The translations under genes and the position numbers were made by a program. This document shows positions 34,936-43,559 of a DNA stretch of 64,000 nucleotides, in pieces (position 1 is the first letter of the stretch; every line of letters begins with the position of its first letter). The stretch is from DTU019 sp050949825 (GTDB lineage Bacteria; Bacillota; Syntrophomonadia; Syntrophomonadales; Syntrophomonadaceae), in assembly GCA_050949825.1 (NCBI GenBank), contig JBMNGL010000013.1:186001-250000 (forward strand), given 5' to 3'. The notes under the pieces were generated by a model. The model ran no database searches, was not told the DNA's origin, and was given only the letters and a program-made list of their open reading frames with translations.

Positions 34936-37900
34936 GCATGGAACGGCCAGACAGCACCAAAATCCTCAGTGGGTTAAAAGATTTTCAGCGCCTCACGGTT
35001 GACCATGTTTACGACCGGTTATATGGGACTAATCCGGTTTATCGTTTTTTAGTGGCAGACGAAACCGGCCTGGGCAAGACCATGGTGGCCCGGGGGGTCA
35101 TCGCCAAAGCAGTTGACCATCTTTGGGAAGATGTTAAGCGTATAGATATTGTTTACATATGTGCCAACGCGGCCATTGCCCGGCAAAACATCAATAAAAT
35201 AAACATTACTGGACAGCCCAATATATCCGTAGCTACCCGCATGACTCTATTACCTCTCCATCTTCATAACCTGCAGAGTAACAAGCTTAACTTTGTTTCA
35301 TTTACTCCCGATACCTCATTTAATCTGGGCTCACGAGGCGGGCTGGCTTATGAACGGGCGTTGATGTACCATATATTGCGTTACGGACTCGATTTGGGAA
35401 ACAGAACCGGTCCCCGCAACCTGTTTCAGGGAGGGGTAACTCGTAGAGATAACTGGTTTACTCAACTGGACGAATTCAATGTACAAGATATAGATGAACA
35501 GCTTGCGGATTGCTTTGTTGAGCGGGTTAAAAATACTCCAGGTTTGCTTGATGATTTTTACCGCCTGTTGGATCTTTTCGGTTATTATCGCCGGTATATC
35601 CCGGAAGCGGATCGAAGGGACCAGCTTAAGTTGTTCGGGCGACTACGCCAGGCACTGGCTGCGAGCTGTGTACAAGCCCTGGAACCCGATATTGTAATTC
35701 TTGATGAATTTCAACGGTTCCGTGATCTGCTGGACGGAGAGAATGAAGTATCTGAATTGGCCAGGGCTCTGTTCGAGTTTACTGATGTACGGGTGTTACT
35801 ATTATCCGCTACACCTTATAAGATGTACACCATGCACCAGGAGAGCATAGAAAATAACCATTATCAGGATTTTATTCGTACGGTGGGATTTTTGTACAAC
35901 AGTAAAGAGCCGGTAGAGCAGCTGAAGCTCGAGCTGGAGCGCTATCGCCGGGAAGTAATAAAATTCAACGGTAATAGCGAAGGATTGCGTAATGCCCAGC
36001 AAAATATCGAGGCACTGTTGCGCCGGGTGATGGTGCGGACCGAGCGTCTTTCCGTTAGCAGTGATCCTCTGGCCATGATTTGGGAACCTCCCAATGACCG
36101 GGGAACGCTCGCCGAAGATGATCTGCGTTGCTATATCATGCTGGATCAGATAGCCAGTGAACTCAATTCCCGTGAAAACCTGATGGAGTACTGGAAATCC
36201 ATTCCCTATGTGCTGAACATCATGGATGAACATGGCTACAAGTTTAAGCGGGAGTTTAGTACAGCCGCAAGGAAGAAGACCTATACCGAACCAATCTATT
36301 CAGCCTTGCTAACGGGGCAGAAGTATCTGCTCTCCTGGAAAGACATAGCTGATTATAAGCCACTGGGAATTGGACATGCCAAGATAAATACCTTGCTGAA
36401 CAACTCTTTGAATAATGGAGCCTGGCAGTTATTATGGATACCCCCCTCTCTTCCATATTATCAACCCGAAGAAGGCCCCTATATCCAACCTGAACTTAAG
36501 GATTATACCAAATCGCTGGTATTCTCCTCCTGGCAGGTGGTTCCCAAGGGTATTGCCATGTTGTGCAGTTATGAAGCGGAGAGAAGGATGATAAACGCCT
36601 TTTCAAGCTACCCTGACTATAAAACTGAATGGTCGCGCCGACGCGGCTTACTTCGCTTTGCCCGCGCCGAAGAACGAGAATCAGGTATGTCGGTATTCAC
36701 CCTTATGTACCCATCGTTGACTCTAGCTGCCAAAATTGATCCGCTGGTGATAGCTGCGAAATTAACTTCAGATACTAACATTATGGCACCTTTGCATCAA
36801 GTCAAATCGATTGTCAGAGATAAGGTAAGTGATCTTCTTCAGCCGATAATGCAGACCAGACAGCAAGATAGTATCCAGGTGGATGAACGTTGGTATTGGG
36901 CAGCTGCCGTACTCATGGATAGCGTGTATTATGCATCGTTCATCAGTGAATGGCTGGAATCAGGTAAATATGGCCAGAGCTTGAGCAGAGCGGAAAACAA
37001 ACTGGATACCGAAAGTGAGAGTGCTCTGACCGATCATATTGATCGGCTCTATGAGTGCTTTGATGGGCAGTTAAAACTGGGTCGAGCGCCTAATGATCTA
37101 TTGGATGTGTTAGTCGATATGACCCTGGCATCACCTGCAGTCAGTGCTTTGCGTGCATTGATACGGGTTTTGGGTGTAAACGCCGATAATCATTATGCGC
37201 TGGGTGCTTTACTCAATGCTGCTGCTACGACAGCCGGTGGGTATCGTACCCTGTTTAATCTGCCGGAGACCATGAGCCTTATACGGAGCCTCTTTCGAAA
37301 TAATGACCTGTATTACTGGCGCAGCGTACTTTCGTATTGCGTACAGGGCAACCTGCAGGCAGTGATGGATGAGTATATTCATATACTTCGCGAGTCGCTT
37401 GGCCTGGTGGACAGCGAAGTATCCAATGCGGCCGGACAAATAGCTGAAGAAATCCGCAAAGCTCTTTCGTTACGCACAGTTACCTTAAACTTCGATGATA
37501 TTCAGGTCGAAGACAAACAGAAGGTTATTTATATGAATACCCATCGTATCCGTTGTCGGTTTGCCCTGAAATTTGGTGACGGCAAAGACGAAGAACTGGG
37601 TGAAGAAACCCGCGGTGACCAGGTGCGGAGTGCCTTTAACTCACCATTTCGCCCTTTTGTCCTGGCTTCTACATCTATAGGACAAGAAGGACTGGATTTT
37701 CACCATTACTGCCATGAAATTTACCACTGGAACCTGCCCTCGAATCCAGTTGACATGGAGCAGCGGGAAGGCAGGATCAACCGCTTCAAAGGCCATATTA
37801 TTCGGCATAACCTGACCCAACGATACAACTTGTTTATACTGAAAAGCCGAATTTATCCACTCTGCGATCCCTGGCGGTCATTATTTGAAGCGGCCCGGGA

Positions 37901-38165
37901 GGCGGTAAGTGATACTAATGAGCTAATGCCCTACTGGGTATACGAAGTGGAGGATGGCTACCGCATCAGCCGTCATGTACCTGCTCTACCTTTGAGCAAG
38001 GAAGTGCGTGGCTTGGAGCAACTGCGGCGTAGCCTGGCAGCATATAGGATGGTGTTTGGGCAGCCCCGCCAGGAGGATGTTGTTAAACTATTGCAAAGCA
38101 GATTTGAAGATGAGGTGGATGCAGCAGATTTACTGCAGTATAGGATCGATTTGTCACCGCGGTAA
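34932..38165 (+). CDS. SNF2/DEAD-type helicase of a defence cassette (candidate ZacC-like)
   Basis: A 1077-residue superfamily 2 helicase. Motif I is ADETGLGKT (about 41-49), motif II ILDEFQRF (about 255-262, DEFQ box), motif III LLSATPY (about 290), and after a long insert motifs V/VI appear as STSIGQEGLDF and QREGRINR (about 943-950). The large region between the two RecA lobes (about 350-870) carries no known domain and is mostly helical. An ATG at 34938 with GGGGAGGGG upstream is an alternative start to GTG 34932. It likely translocates on foreign nucleic acid and licenses the PLD nuclease; this is an inference from similar cassettes. Confidence 0.9.
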   Translation: MSMERPDSTKILSGLKDFQRLTVDHVYDRLYGTNPVYRFLVADETGLGKTMVARGVIAKAVDHLWEDVKRIDIVYICANAAIARQNINKINITGQPNISVATRMTLLPLHLHNLQSNKLNFVSFTPDTSFNLGSRGGLAYERALMYHILRYGLDLGNRTGPRNLFQGGVTRRDNWFTQLDEFNVQDIDEQLADCFVERVKNTPGLLDDFYRLLDLFGYYRRYIPEADRRDQLKLFGRLRQALAASCVQALEPDIVILDEFQRFRDLLDGENEVSELARALFEFTDVRVLLLSATPYKMYTMHQESIENNHYQDFIRTVGFLYNSKEPVEQLKLELERYRREVIKFNGNSEGLRNAQQNIEALLRRVMVRTERLSVSSDPLAMIWEPPNDRGTLAEDDLRCYIMLDQIASELNSRENLMEYWKSIPYVLNIMDEHGYKFKREFSTAARKKTYTEPIYSALLTGQKYLLSWKDIADYKPLGIGHAKINTLLNNSLNNGAWQLLWIPPSLPYYQPEEGPYIQPELKDYTKSLVFSSWQVVPKGIAMLCSYEAERRMINAFSSYPDYKTEWSRRRGLLRFARAEERESGMSVFTLMYPSLTLAAKIDPLVIAAKLTSDTNIMAPLHQVKSIVRDKVSDLLQPIMQTRQQDSIQVDERWYWAAAVLMDSVYYASFISEWLESGKYGQSLSRAENKLDTESESALTDHIDRLYECFDGQLKLGRAPNDLLDVLVDMTLASPAVSALRALIRVLGVNADNHYALGALLNAAATTAGGYRTLFNLPETMSLIRSLFRNNDLYYWRSVLSYCVQGNLQAVMDEYIHILRESLGLVDSEVSNAAGQIAEEIRKALSLRTVTLNFDDIQVEDKQKVIYMNTHRIRCRFALKFGDGKDEELGEETRGDQVRSAFNSPFRPFVLASTSIGQEGLDFHHYCHEIYHWNLPSNPVDMEQREGRINRFKGHIIRHNLTQRYNLFILKSRIYPLCDPWRSLFEAAREAVSDTNELMPYWVYEVEDGYRISRHVPALPLSKEVRGLEQLRRSLAAYRMVFGQPRQEDVVKLLQSRFEDEVDAADLLQYRIDLSPR

Positions 38166-38166
38166 G

Positions 38167-38219
38167 GGGTCGAGTAGACCTGGGGACTTGCACCCCGAGT
38201 CCCCGGGTCTACTCGACCC
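38167..38219. repeat. Long palindromic repeat after the helicase gene
   Basis: Outer arms GGGTCGAGTAGACC (38167-38180) and GGTCTACTCGACCC (38206-38219) and inner arms GGGGACT (38182-38188) and AGTCCCC (38198-38204) are perfect. Partial copies occur at 38845-38868, 41309-41341 and 43750-43781. It is a dispersed repeat family that may double as a terminator here. Confidence 0.8.
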
Positions 38220-38221
38220 TG

Positions 38222-38500
38222 TCAAAATAAATCTGAGTGTGTACCTGTTCTAGTAAGTGTAAGTACCAGCACATTATCTTGTATATGGTATATCAGCAGT
38301 CAGCCAGGTTGTATATGACACTCACGATGACCAATCCAATTCCCTAACAAACTGTGATCTTGATATTTTTCAGGTAGTTTTTCTCCTGTAATCAGCATCT
38401 CAACAACAGTATTCAATTTTGAAATATCAAAATTACGTTTAACACACTGCTTTAAGTCTTTTTTAAATCTGCTTGATAAAATGAGGTTATATTTGTTCAT
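38222..38500 (-). pseudogene. yafQ: YafQ-type toxin gene with nonsense mutation
   Basis: The frame starts MNKYNLILSSRFKKDLK and reads as a YafQ/RelE-fold ribosome-dependent mRNA interferase until HRECHIQPG, where TGA at 38302-38300 stops it at 66 residues. Without that stop the frame continues LLIYHIQDNVLVLTLTRTG and then THSDLF to TGA at 38224-38222, exactly the normal YafQ C-terminus. The stop sits where the family has Trp (TGG to TGA). The missing part includes the C-terminal catalytic histidine and phenylalanine, so the toxin is inactive. It overlaps the antitoxin gene by 14 bases. Confidence 0.88.
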
Positions 38501-38771
38501 CTGTCATGACCTCATCAAACGCTTCCATAAAGCTTGAATACCTCTTTGTTTTTGGGTCACGACTGATTTTTTCAGCTTCAAGCATAGCCTCGATAGTTTC
38601 ACTATTAGGAGTCTTTACTGAAAGCTCAAAAGGAATACGGCCCTCTTTTACTACAGTTTTGGCAAATATAGTCACAGCTGTTCCCATTGACATACCAATT
38701 TCATCGCAAAAATGGCTAAATTGCTTTTTTAATTCTTCATCCATGCGTATTGTTATATTTGTAGTTGCCAT
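38487..38771 (-). CDS. dinJ: DinJ/RelB-family antitoxin
   Basis: A 94-residue antitoxin. The N-terminal ATTNITIRMDEELKKQF is a ribbon-helix-helix DNA-binding domain, followed by the DinJ-type segment MGTAVTIFAKTVVKEGRIPFEL. The C-terminal half would wrap the YafQ toxin. The ATG at 38771 with AGAGGTG upstream is chosen over an upstream in-frame start at 38780. It would repress its own operon. Since the toxin gene carries a stop codon, the antitoxin is now orphaned but intact. Confidence 0.9.
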   Translation of the reverse strand: MATTNITIRMDEELKKQFSHFCDEIGMSMGTAVTIFAKTVVKEGRIPFELSVKTPNSETIEAMLEAEKISRDPKTKRYSSFMEAFDEVMTDEQI

Positions 38772-38844
38772 AACATGCACCTCTTTTCGCTTGCATTATA
38801 TTATATTATGCGTGCTTTTGTCAATTTATGCACAGCTTTTAGAA

Positions 38845-38868
38845 GGTCTAGTAGACCCGGGGAGTCGG
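38845..38868. repeat. Partial copy of the GGTCTA-GTAGACC repeat
   Basis: GGTCTAGTAGACC followed by CGGGGAGTCGGG recalls the palindrome at 38167-38219. It lies between dinJ and the convergent end of the Rieske oxidoreductase gene. Confidence 0.5.
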
Positions 38869-38917
38869 GTAGCGAATTTAGCATGATACGGCAACTTTTG
38901 TTTCCACATGAAAGCTG

Positions 38918-40480
38918 TTACTTAAAAATCCGGGCTTCCACGGTATTATCTTCCTCATTGCAGTGATTTAATCGGTAAATAGCCGGTCCCTCAATTATGT
39001 CCCCTCCATAACTAAACCTGGAGCCATGGCAGGGACAATCCCAGGAGGTTTCCCCATCATTCCACTGCAATTCACAACCCAGGTGAGTACAGGTGGTATC
39101 CACCATATGCAAGGTACCTTGTTCATCCTGGTAGGCCCCGATTCTTTGCCCCTCTATTTTCAGTATTTTAGCCTGTCCCTTATCAATTTCTGTATCTTCA
39201 GGGGCACGTTCCAGCTTACCTGCTACAAAACTCTTGGCAACGTCAATATTTTGCCAGACAAAGGTCTTTAGAGAAGATAACTTAAACCGGAAAGGATTAT
39301 AAACCTCTGCCCAGGGACTGTCTCCCTTAACAATCAAGTCCTTCAATATCATACCGGCAGCACTTCCATTGGAAATACCCCATTTACCAAAGCCAGTAGC
39401 CAGATAAATATTAGGGCTGCGAGGGGTAAGGTTACCTATATAAGGAATACCATCTGCGGTCATACAGTCCTGGGTTGACCAGCGATATAATATATCCTGG
39501 ACTTCGAAAGTGTTTCTAGCGAAATCAATTAAATTCTGGTAATGTACATTTGTGTCATTGCCATAACCCGTCTTATGGCGTTCTCCCGCCAGCAATACCA
39601 ATTCACCATCCTCATATTTCTGCGAGCGTAGGGAACGAGCGGGATCTTCAGCCGTTATATACATACCCTCGGGAAACTTCTCCTTAATCTTAACCCCCAC
39701 AATATAAGACTTATCCTGATAAATACGGGAAAAATATAAGCCCCCACCATCAAAGAAAGGGTAGTGGGTGGCAACAATCATATTTTCCGCCCGGACTATA
39801 GTACCCTGATTGGTAACCACCATAGGCGAACCATTATCTTCAATATTTACGGCCCGAGTCTGTTCAAAAATATGGCTGCCATCCCCGGGAATCTTTGCTG
39901 CCAGAGCCTGTAAATACTTAACCGGATGAAACTGCGCCTGGTTATCAAACCTTTCCGCCGCCTTCACATCAAAGGGCAAGGGAATCTTCTCCAGATAGGA
40001 GGCCTTAATACCCAGAGATAACGCTGCCTCTACTTCATCTTCAATATCCTGCAAATATTTTTCCGACTGAGTATAAACATAAGCCGAACGCCAACTGAAA
40101 TCACAATCGATCTTAAGCTCCTTAACCGTATCGGCAATTAAACGGATAGCCTGCTCATTCGCCTCAGCGTACTGCCGCGCCAGTTCTTCACCTACCTGGT
40201 TCTTCAAACGGGCATAAATCAAACCATGCTGGGAAGTGATTTTTGCGGTGCTGTGTCCGGTAGTGCCTTGCAGTATCCGGTCAGCCTCAATAACTGCTAC
40301 TTTAACTCCTTCATTTTTCAAGAGATAAGCACAAGTTATTCCTACAATACCCCCACCAATTATAGCTACCTCTACCTCAACATCCTGCTCAAGTACGGGA
40401 TAATTAGTCTGCTCTGTAGACGCAATCCAATAAGGACTGGGAACCTTTATAAATTCCTGCTTAGTTGCCAACCATACCAC
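38918..40480 (-). CDS. FAD-dependent oxidoreductase with C-terminal Rieske domain
   Basis: A 520-residue enzyme. The N-terminal DAO/GlpD-like FAD domain shows the dinucleotide motif VAIIGGGIVGITCAYLL (about 38-54), ending with YLATGFGKWGISNGSAAG near the flavin site. The C-terminal 100 residues form a Rieske [2Fe-2S] domain with CTHLGC and CPCHGS, the C-x-H and C-x2-H ligand pairs. This fusion (YhfW type) is found in Bacilli and Clostridia; the substrate is unknown, with an amine or amino acid likely. GTG 40480 overlaps the AGGTGG ribosome site, so TTG 40471 (LATKQEF) may be the real start. It stands alone between two toxin-antitoxin loci. Confidence 0.9.
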   Translation of the reverse strand: MVWLATKQEFIKVPSPYWIASTEQTNYPVLEQDVEVEVAIIGGGIVGITCAYLLKNEGVKVAVIEADRILQGTTGHSTAKITSQHGLIYARLKNQVGEELARQYAEANEQAIRLIADTVKELKIDCDFSWRSAYVYTQSEKYLQDIEDEVEAALSLGIKASYLEKIPLPFDVKAAERFDNQAQFHPVKYLQALAAKIPGDGSHIFEQTRAVNIEDNGSPMVVTNQGTIVRAENMIVATHYPFFDGGGLYFSRIYQDKSYIVGVKIKEKFPEGMYITAEDPARSLRSQKYEDGELVLLAGERHKTGYGNDTNVHYQNLIDFARNTFEVQDILYRWSTQDCMTADGIPYIGNLTPRSPNIYLATGFGKWGISNGSAAGMILKDLIVKGDSPWAEVYNPFRFKLSSLKTFVWQNIDVAKSFVAGKLERAPEDTEIDKGQAKILKIEGQRIGAYQDEQGTLHMVDTTCTHLGCELQWNDGETSWDCPCHGSRFSYGGDIIEGPAIYRLNHCNEEDNTVEARIFK

Positions 40481-40596
40481 CTACTAACGTTTTTTTATTA
40501 GCTTGTGTTGGTAGGGGATAAATATGCGAGAAGGAGAAGGGGGAAGCTGATGGACGTAAAGAAAAACCTTCCTGGGACGGAAGGTTAGTAGCATAA

Positions 40597-40821
40597 TCAG
40601 CCTATCAAGTTAATAAATTCTTCAACGGTTAAACCGGATTTCCTGATTAAGGATCGCAATGTGCCTGTATCTAACTCTTTATGGTCTGGAATGGAAAGGG
40701 TAATATTCATCCCCGATTTGGTTAAAATCATATGACTGCCATGCCTTCGCATGTATACCCAACCAGCCCGGTTAAACGCTTTTAATGCCTCTTGCCCTGA
40801 AATTACTGGGATAGGTGGCAT
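40597..40821 (-). CDS. hicA: HicA-type mRNA interferase toxin
   Basis: A 74-residue HicA protein with a double-stranded RNA-binding-like fold. GWVYMRRHGSHMILTKSG contains the catalytic His in GSH. The C-terminus SGLTVEEFINLIG is typical. It cleaves mRNA when not neutralised by HicB. Its start lies immediately after the hicB stop, so it is translated from the same message. The frame is intact. Confidence 0.92.
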   Translation of the reverse strand: MPPIPVISGQEALKAFNRAGWVYMRRHGSHMILTKSGMNITLSIPDHKELDTGTLRSLIRKSGLTVEEFINLIG

Positions 40822-41028
40822 CTACAAAGCGACCTCCAATTCTGTAATTTCCTCTACTGGCGGTAAACCCATCTCTTTTCTTGCCATAATACACCCTTCA
40901 ATTGCTTCTCTTATATTACTAATTGCCTCTTCTCTTGTTTTCCCTTGAGAAATACAACCTGGAAGAGCCGGACATTCTGCTATGATCCAACCGTTTTCTC
41001 CTGAAGTTATTATTATAGGCAATCTCAT
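40822..41028 (-). CDS. hicB: HicB-type antitoxin
   Basis: A 68-residue HicB partial RNase H-fold antitoxin: GWIIAECPALPGCISQGKT and EEAISNIREAIEGCI are the family's hallmarks. No extra DNA-binding domain is visible at the C-terminus, which is the short form. It starts at ATG 41028 with AGGAGAGA upstream and leads directly into hicA. The order antitoxin-toxin is common in HicBA loci of Firmicutes. Confidence 0.92.
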   Translation of the reverse strand: MRLPIIITSGENGWIIAECPALPGCISQGKTREEAISNIREAIEGCIMARKEMGLPPVEEITELEVAL

Positions 41029-41161
41029 GGTATCTCTCCTTGCCTTAATTTATTTACCTTGATTATAACAACAACTGCTTAGACAATCCAACCTGGATTA
41101 GAACTTACGGGGCCAGAACTTCGGGTGCCTGACACCAACTTAACACCAACTTACCAACTTA

Positions 41162-41312
41162 TCACTGGGCGAAATCAGCATCAGCGGCACAATCCTCAGG
41201 GTCGAGGAACTGGCGAGCGTCCTGCAAGTCTGCCTGATGCGGGAGCGAAGAAGGTGCTGATACCGATAACGTCAGCCGCCGAACTCGGCGCGGTTCCGGC
41301 AGACCTCATCGG
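41162..41312 (+). pseudogene. brxL: BrxL (BREX Lon-like) C-terminal remnant, copy 1
   Basis: Reading from 41162, SLGEISISGTILRVEEL and, after a one-base deletion at about 41230, GAKKVLIPITSAAELGAVPADLI match the protease-domain end of BrxL. The Lys in KKVLIP and the GEIS-type strand are conserved landmarks of Lon-like proteases. Only about 50 codons remain. Confidence 0.75.
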
Positions 41313-41358
41313 GGACTTGCACCCCGAGTCTACTCGACCCTTGTGTCCCCCGAGTTAT

Positions 41359-41629
41359 TTATAGCCAGACCGGGCTGTAGGTTTTGTTTCCTGCGGTCAG
41401 CTGGGTCAGCAGCTGGGAGTTAAGTGTTTTGGCATAGATATCCCGGTTGATGACCGGAGATGGGGTAGAAAGTAGCCGGGTTGCTCAATACGGTGAGAAA
41501 AGCCTGGTCAGAGGGGGCAAAGTTACCGTTGTTAAGGTTCACATCTTTCGCATAAAGCTCCTGGCCTTTCAAAACACCTTTGTCAGAGTAGTTATTGATA
41601 CCCAGGTAAAACCAGGGGAAGAATTCTCA
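41359..41629 (-). pseudogene. 3' fragment of the LysM/peptidoglycan-binding gene, copy
   Basis: Read leftward this repeats the last 90 codons of the gene ending at 43799 (YLGINNYSDKGVLKGQE through SPVWL), with several substitutions and a one-base insertion near 41449 that breaks the frame. It is a duplication product without its own start. Confidence 0.8.
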
Positions 41630-41645
41630 ACTGCTCACTTGCAAT

Positions 41646-41672
41646 ATGTCCGGGGACAGTCCCCGGACATAT
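41646..41672. repeat. Perfect palindrome at the duplication border
   Basis: TATGTCCGGGGAC and GTCCCCGGACATA flank a single A. It lies between the end of the LysM-gene fragment and the IS110 remnant. It is a dispersed-repeat type or border sequence. Confidence 0.65.
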
Positions 41673-41689
41673 TCCAGATATTGCTTCCC

Positions 41690-41817
41690 GCAGTTCCTGA
41701 TATACGTCTTCCGGAATGCAAACTTCCCGGTAGTAGCCATCTTTCACCAGCATGGCAATGGTTTTTGGGTCTTTTCTGTCATTCTTGCTTGGACTGTTAT
41801 CATCCAATTTAATTAAT
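41690..41817 (-). mobile_element. IS110-family transposase fragment
   Basis: Leftward translation gives KLDDNSPSKNDRKDPKTIA and MLVKDGYYREVCIPEDVYQELREA, the DEDD-type IS110 transposase region around NDRKD. Only about 43 codons remain, cut by the palindrome on one side and by the CAO-domain gene end on the other. Confidence 0.75.
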
Positions 41818-43302
41818 ATTCCTAGCAACGGGATCCGGTACATCTAATAATAAATCTTTTTCTTTGCCATCTAATGTCATCCGATAGTGTTTCAGCCGAT
41901 CGTTTTCAGGTTTTACATAATAAATATAATCTCCAATTCCTTCCAAATAAAATATCCATTCCATACCTTGCTCGACAGTTATTTTATCTTCTTGACCTGT
42001 TTCAAGGTTTACGCGGTGTACAATAATATCTATCTTATTTCGTTTCCGAACGGTTGATGGTTTAGCATTACGGCTGACTATTATATTTACAACCGGTTCC
42101 TTATGCTCAATAAAAAGATATCCGTTAGACAAGTAAATCCTTCCTATATCAACCTGGTCAGATACTTTCGTATCGTCACTTCCATCAAAACGGACTTTGT
42201 AGACACCTTGTTGAGTAGAATAATCAAAATAATACACCCATTCCCCATACTGAACAAATTGGCTTGCAGCATGTTTTGTGGTGAAAACTTTGGTGTTATC
42301 ACTACCATCAGGTTTGGATTTATAGATGTCTTTTGGAGAACCTAAAACCTTGGGCATTACCACGTTATTCATGTCTAAATATTCCGGAGGATAATAAATA
42401 TAACCACTATCAGCCCAAAAACTACATATTACTTTAGGAAGATTAAAGGAACTTTCGCACTTGGGAAAAGAATCCCCAATCCATTTGTAATTCCATTGTT
42501 TTGCGGTGAGATCATTCATAATAAAAAGCCCCCTGGTGGCATCTACATGAAAATAGTTATTATCGATTTTAATGATATTCCAAGCATGTAGACCACTTTG
42601 TAGAGTGCCAGTAACATAATAATTTTCAATTCCTTCAGCACTAAAAAGCTTTTGGGCTGCTAGTGCGAACCCGCCGCATACTCCAACACCATCAATTAAA
42701 ATACCATAGGCAGAATAACAATGAGGGCCAAAACCATAGGTAGAGTTGTTTTTTAAATACTGACAAATAGCATACGCCTTGTCTAAATTCTGCATATCCG
42801 GTTTTATAATCTTTGCGATAATCTCCTGAACCTTTGCATCTACAACATCTTCGTCCGATGTTGGCTTTGCCGGTTGTTTGTATTTTACTTCTAATCCTAA
42901 AGACTCTCCGACGAAACGCAGAGGCACCATGACACGGCCGCCGGATATCTCTGCAGGGATGTCTAGAGTGTACGACTTGCCGTCAACCAGTGCTGTTTTT
43001 GAGCCAACAGTCAACTCAATTGTCTTAGCTGTTTTTATTGTAACTTTGTTATTTGTGGAGTCCCAATCAACCTTTGCACCTAGTGCTTCAGATATCCCCC
43101 TGAAGGGTACCATGGTGCGTCCATTAGATATATAGGGCTGCTGGTCAAAGGTAAGTTTTGATCCATTTACTGCTACTGTGATATTAGTTCCATCCGAATA
43201 TACTTCGACAGTGTCGCCGTCCGCTAAACAGATCGGGTTTGAGCAATTAATCATTACTAGAGATAACAATATAATCAGAGCATATCTAACTGTTTTCCTC
43301 AA
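41809..43302 (-). CDS. Exported protein: copper-amine-oxidase-like stalk domain plus transglutaminase-like domain
   Basis: A 497-residue secreted protein. A lipoprotein-like or Sec signal (ALIILLSLVMINCSNPICLA) precedes a CAO N-terminal-type domain (NGRTMVPFRGISEALGAKVDW and a second VMVPLRFVGESLG repeat, about 55-130). A transglutaminase-like core follows with Cys in GVGVCGGFA, His in GLHAWN and Asp in HVDATRG. The C-terminal half has repeated YYFD/IYY strands of DUF5050 type, likely a beta-propeller. TTG 43302 has AGGAGG 9 bases upstream. It probably binds or remodels the cell surface. Its 3' end is trimmed against the IS110 fragment. Confidence 0.85.
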   Translation of the reverse strand: MRKTVRYALIILLSLVMINCSNPICLADGDTVEVYSDGTNITVAVNGSKLTFDQQPYISNGRTMVPFRGISEALGAKVDWDSTNNKVTIKTAKTIELTVGSKTALVDGKSYTLDIPAEISGGRVMVPLRFVGESLGLEVKYKQPAKPTSDEDVVDAKVQEIIAKIIKPDMQNLDKAYAICQYLKNNSTYGFGPHCYSAYGILIDGVGVCGGFALAAQKLFSAEGIENYYVTGTLQSGLHAWNIIKIDNNYFHVDATRGLFIMNDLTAKQWNYKWIGDSFPKCESSFNLPKVICSFWADSGYIYYPPEYLDMNNVVMPKVLGSPKDIYKSKPDGSDNTKVFTTKHAASQFVQYGEWVYYFDYSTQQGVYKVRFDGSDDTKVSDQVDIGRIYLSNGYLFIEHKEPVVNIIVSRNAKPSTVRKRNKIDIIVHRVNLETGQEDKITVEQGMEWIFYLEGIGDYIYYVKPENDRLKHYRMTLDGKEKDLLLDVPDPVARNIN

Positions 43303-43392
43303 TTCTATAAACCTCCTGCAATCTGTACCATATATTAAAGCTATATTCTTCTTTTATCCTCTTTCTTCCTGCACTGTTCTGGGAAGTTGGGA

Positions 43393-43495
43393 AGTCAACA
43401 CTATTTCGGACAGTTTGCTAAGCCACTAATTTAGAATCATGTTGCTGCCACTGATTAAGCCATTGGATTGGGCTGAGATACCCTAGCCGCTTTTG
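43393..43495 (-). mobile_element. IS3/IS481-type element end: transposase C-terminus and terminal repeat
   Basis: Read leftward from about 43494, FQKRLGYLSPIQWLNQWQQ then HDSKLVA and a stop (43420-43418) is the end of an integrase-core transposase. GTCAACACTATTTCGGACA at 43394-43412 matches the terminal repeat style (TGTCCGAAATAGTGTTGAC) of such elements. The rest of the IS is missing. Confidence 0.8.
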
Positions 43496-43559
43496 GAAGA
43501 CTCCGGGTGCCTGCCCCACAGCGGGGGGCAAGCCGTGGGGTGATGCCGCGGGGAACCCT

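Larger units (their letters stand above)
41101..41629. repeat. Duplicated segment, copy 1 (of about 43560-44065)
   Basis: Nearly identical in order and sequence to 43560-44065: the GGTGCCTGACACC piece, a BrxL remnant, the CCCCGAGTCTACTCGACCC piece and the 3' end of the LysM gene. Copy 1 has a missing T at about 41230 and an extra base near 41449, so its frames are broken. It is cut at about 41629 within the LysM homology. Confidence 0.85.
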
